Source of the DNA: Bacteroidales bacterium
GTDB taxonomy: Bacteria; Bacteroidota; Bacteroidia; Bacteroidales; UBA12481
Reading direction: 5' to 3'
DNA: 7,131 nt
NCBI GenBank assembly: GCA_028707745.1
Contig: JAQWAJ010000087.1
Span: 1-7,131 of the forward strand
Shown piece after piece: positions 6,196 to 7,131 of this stretch. The number at the start of each line of letters is the position of its first letter. Position 1 is the first letter of the stretch. The notes beneath the pieces were generated by a model, which saw only the letters and a list, made by a program, of their open reading frames with translations, made no database searches and had not been told where the DNA came from. The position numbers and the translations under genes are program-made.

Positions 6196-7131
6196 TTATC
6201 GGGCTTCGAGTATTCCCTGATATTGAACCGCCTGCAGCGATTTAATCAGTTGCCTGGCAAACGTCTGCTGATTGGCCGGGTTCGAAAAATAGGCGGCTTC
6301 CTCTTTGTTGGAGAGGTATCCGGCACTGTAAAGGATTGCCGGACAAACTGCACTCCACAGAACGACATAAGGTTCTTCACTAACCGGACTTCCCATTTCC
6401 GATTGAAATTTTTCACAAACCTTAGCCGAAATGTTGGCTTTCGGATTCCTTTTAGAAAAGAAAACGTCAGAACCATGTGTTGCTTTTTTTATACTTGCAT
6501 TCAGGTGGATTGAGATAAACAGGTCGGCGTTCTGTTTTTCCGCAAGCTGACCTCTGGAATATAATGGGATGAATACGTCGGTTTTACGGGTATAAATGAA
6601 TTTGATTCCCGGATGGGGTTCTTTCTCCAGCTGAAGCGCCAGGGCCAGGTTCAGGTCTTTTTCACGAAGACCGGATTTGGTTACGGCGCCGTCATCCTTT
6701 CCACCATGACCGGCATCGATCACTACCACCATGTTTTTTCCGGTTTTCGCGGGTGAAACTACGGTGACCGGGTCCCCGATGAATGACCAGAGGGTCAGAC
6801 AGCCCAGCAGCACGGGGACAATCAGAAAATACTTGTGCCAGGATTTTGCGTTCGGATGTTTTGTAGCCATAGATATTCGTTTTTTTAAGGTTGATCCTTT
6901 GAAATGGCTGACCAGGCTCTGATACCGGGATCGGAGCATATCGGCCTGGAGCGATAATGCATATTGCTCAAAATCGATTCCTTCATTGAGCACGGCCTGG
7001 TCGGCCAGGTATTCATGGGTTTCTTTCAGCGCTCTTTTATAAACGATCAGGAATGGTTTGAACCAGAGAAGGGTATGAAACAGTTCAGCCAGGATCAGAT
7101 CGCGGGTATGATGCTGCCGGGCATGTGCCGA
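6196..7131 (-). CDS. BlaR1/MecR1-like M56 peptidase fused to Amidase_3 domain (5' end off right edge)
   Basis: Probable membrane sensor-protease of the BlaR1 type with a periplasmic amidase-like domain. The frame is open from the window edge to a TAA at 6198-6196 (311 visible residues); a GTG at 6993 is internal, not the start. The first residues, SAHARQHHTRDL, hold the end of an HExxH zinc site (His3). WFKPF follows and then HEYLAD, with Glu40 as the third zinc ligand; all are hallmarks of M56 peptidases. The LKKRISMATK segment (about 83-92) and a transmembrane helix (about 101-118) also match BlaR-type proteins of Bacteroidota. The Amidase_3 domain follows: DAGHGG (zinc ligand His142), REKDLNL (Glu157), YTRKTD and SIHLNA (His209). 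The catalytic Glu usually found in the VExGFLSN motif is replaced by Ser269 in YSAGYLSN, so hydrolysis is doubtful. A BlaI/MecI-type repressor gene would be expected just to the right, outside the window. Confidence 0.88.
   Translation of the reverse strand, partial: SAHARQHHTRDLILAELFHTLLWFKPFLIVYKRALKETHEYLADQAVLNEGIDFEQYALSLQADMLRSRYQSLVSHFKGSTLKKRISMATKHPNAKSWHKYFLIVPVLLGCLTLWSFIGDPVTVVSPAKTGKNMVVVIDAGHGGKDDGAVTKSGLREKDLNLALALQLEKEPHPGIKFIYTRKTDVFIPLYSRGQLAEKQNADLFISIHLNASIKKATHGSDVFFSKRNPKANISAKVCEKFQSEMGSPVSEEPYVVLWSAVCPAILYSAGYLSNKEEAAYFSNPANQQTFARQLIKSLQAVQYQGILEAR

Noticed and set aside
6991..6993. GTG as start codon of a 265-residue stand-alone amidase.
   Set aside because: The frame is open for another 46 codons to the window edge and encodes the M56 motifs HEYLAD and the end of HExxH, so the gene starts outside the window.

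Overview
The window looks like a carbohydrate-use locus from a Bacteroidota-type (FCB group) bacterium of moderate GC content. Four things point that way. Genes lack clear Shine-Dalgarno sequences. A glycoside hydrolase with an N-terminal signal peptide sits beside an SSS-family sodium symporter. A BlaR1-type M56 peptidase domain carries a foreign periplasmic domain at its C terminus, an arrangement common in this phylum. The dispersed short repeats (ACGAGTG units, TTGTAGG-like units and a GTCATCCCGGC...GCCGGGAT palindrome) resemble intergenic repeats in such genomes. The species cannot be named from this sequence.

Layout. Positions 1-5099 hold three minus-strand genes, transcribed from right to left: an SSS-family sodium:solute symporter (5099-3336), a GH38 alpha-mannosidase without signal peptide (3346-1178, overlapping the transporter by 11 bases), and a secreted GH78 alpha-L-rhamnosidase (from 1155 off the left edge, 22 bases after the mannosidase stop). 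Overlap and tight spacing suggest one operon. A 136-base divergent intergenic region (5100-5235) with an ACGAGTG repeat separates this operon from a plus-strand PfkB-family sugar kinase (5236-6192). Three bases after the kinase stop, a convergent minus-strand gene ends (6196) and runs off the right edge. Its visible part is the C-terminal half of an M56 (BlaR1/MecR1-like) metallopeptidase domain, a transmembrane helix and an Amidase_3 (N-acetylmuramoyl-L-alanine amidase) domain.

How the genes may work together (inference): the GH78 enzyme would trim rhamnose from a glycan or glycoconjugate outside the cytoplasm. The symporter would bring a product in, the GH38 enzyme would cleave alpha-mannosides in the cytoplasm, and the kinase would phosphorylate a released sugar. 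The M56-amidase gene is probably unrelated to sugar use and belongs with cell-envelope sensing.

Most notable: (1) the M56-amidase fusion, whose amidase domain keeps its three zinc ligands but has Ser where the catalytic Glu is expected, so it may be a peptidoglycan-binding sensor playing the role the penicillin-binding domain plays in BlaR1; (2) two different repeats of intergenic type sitting in frame inside the mannosidase gene, with a third repeat type directly in front of the transporter start codon.
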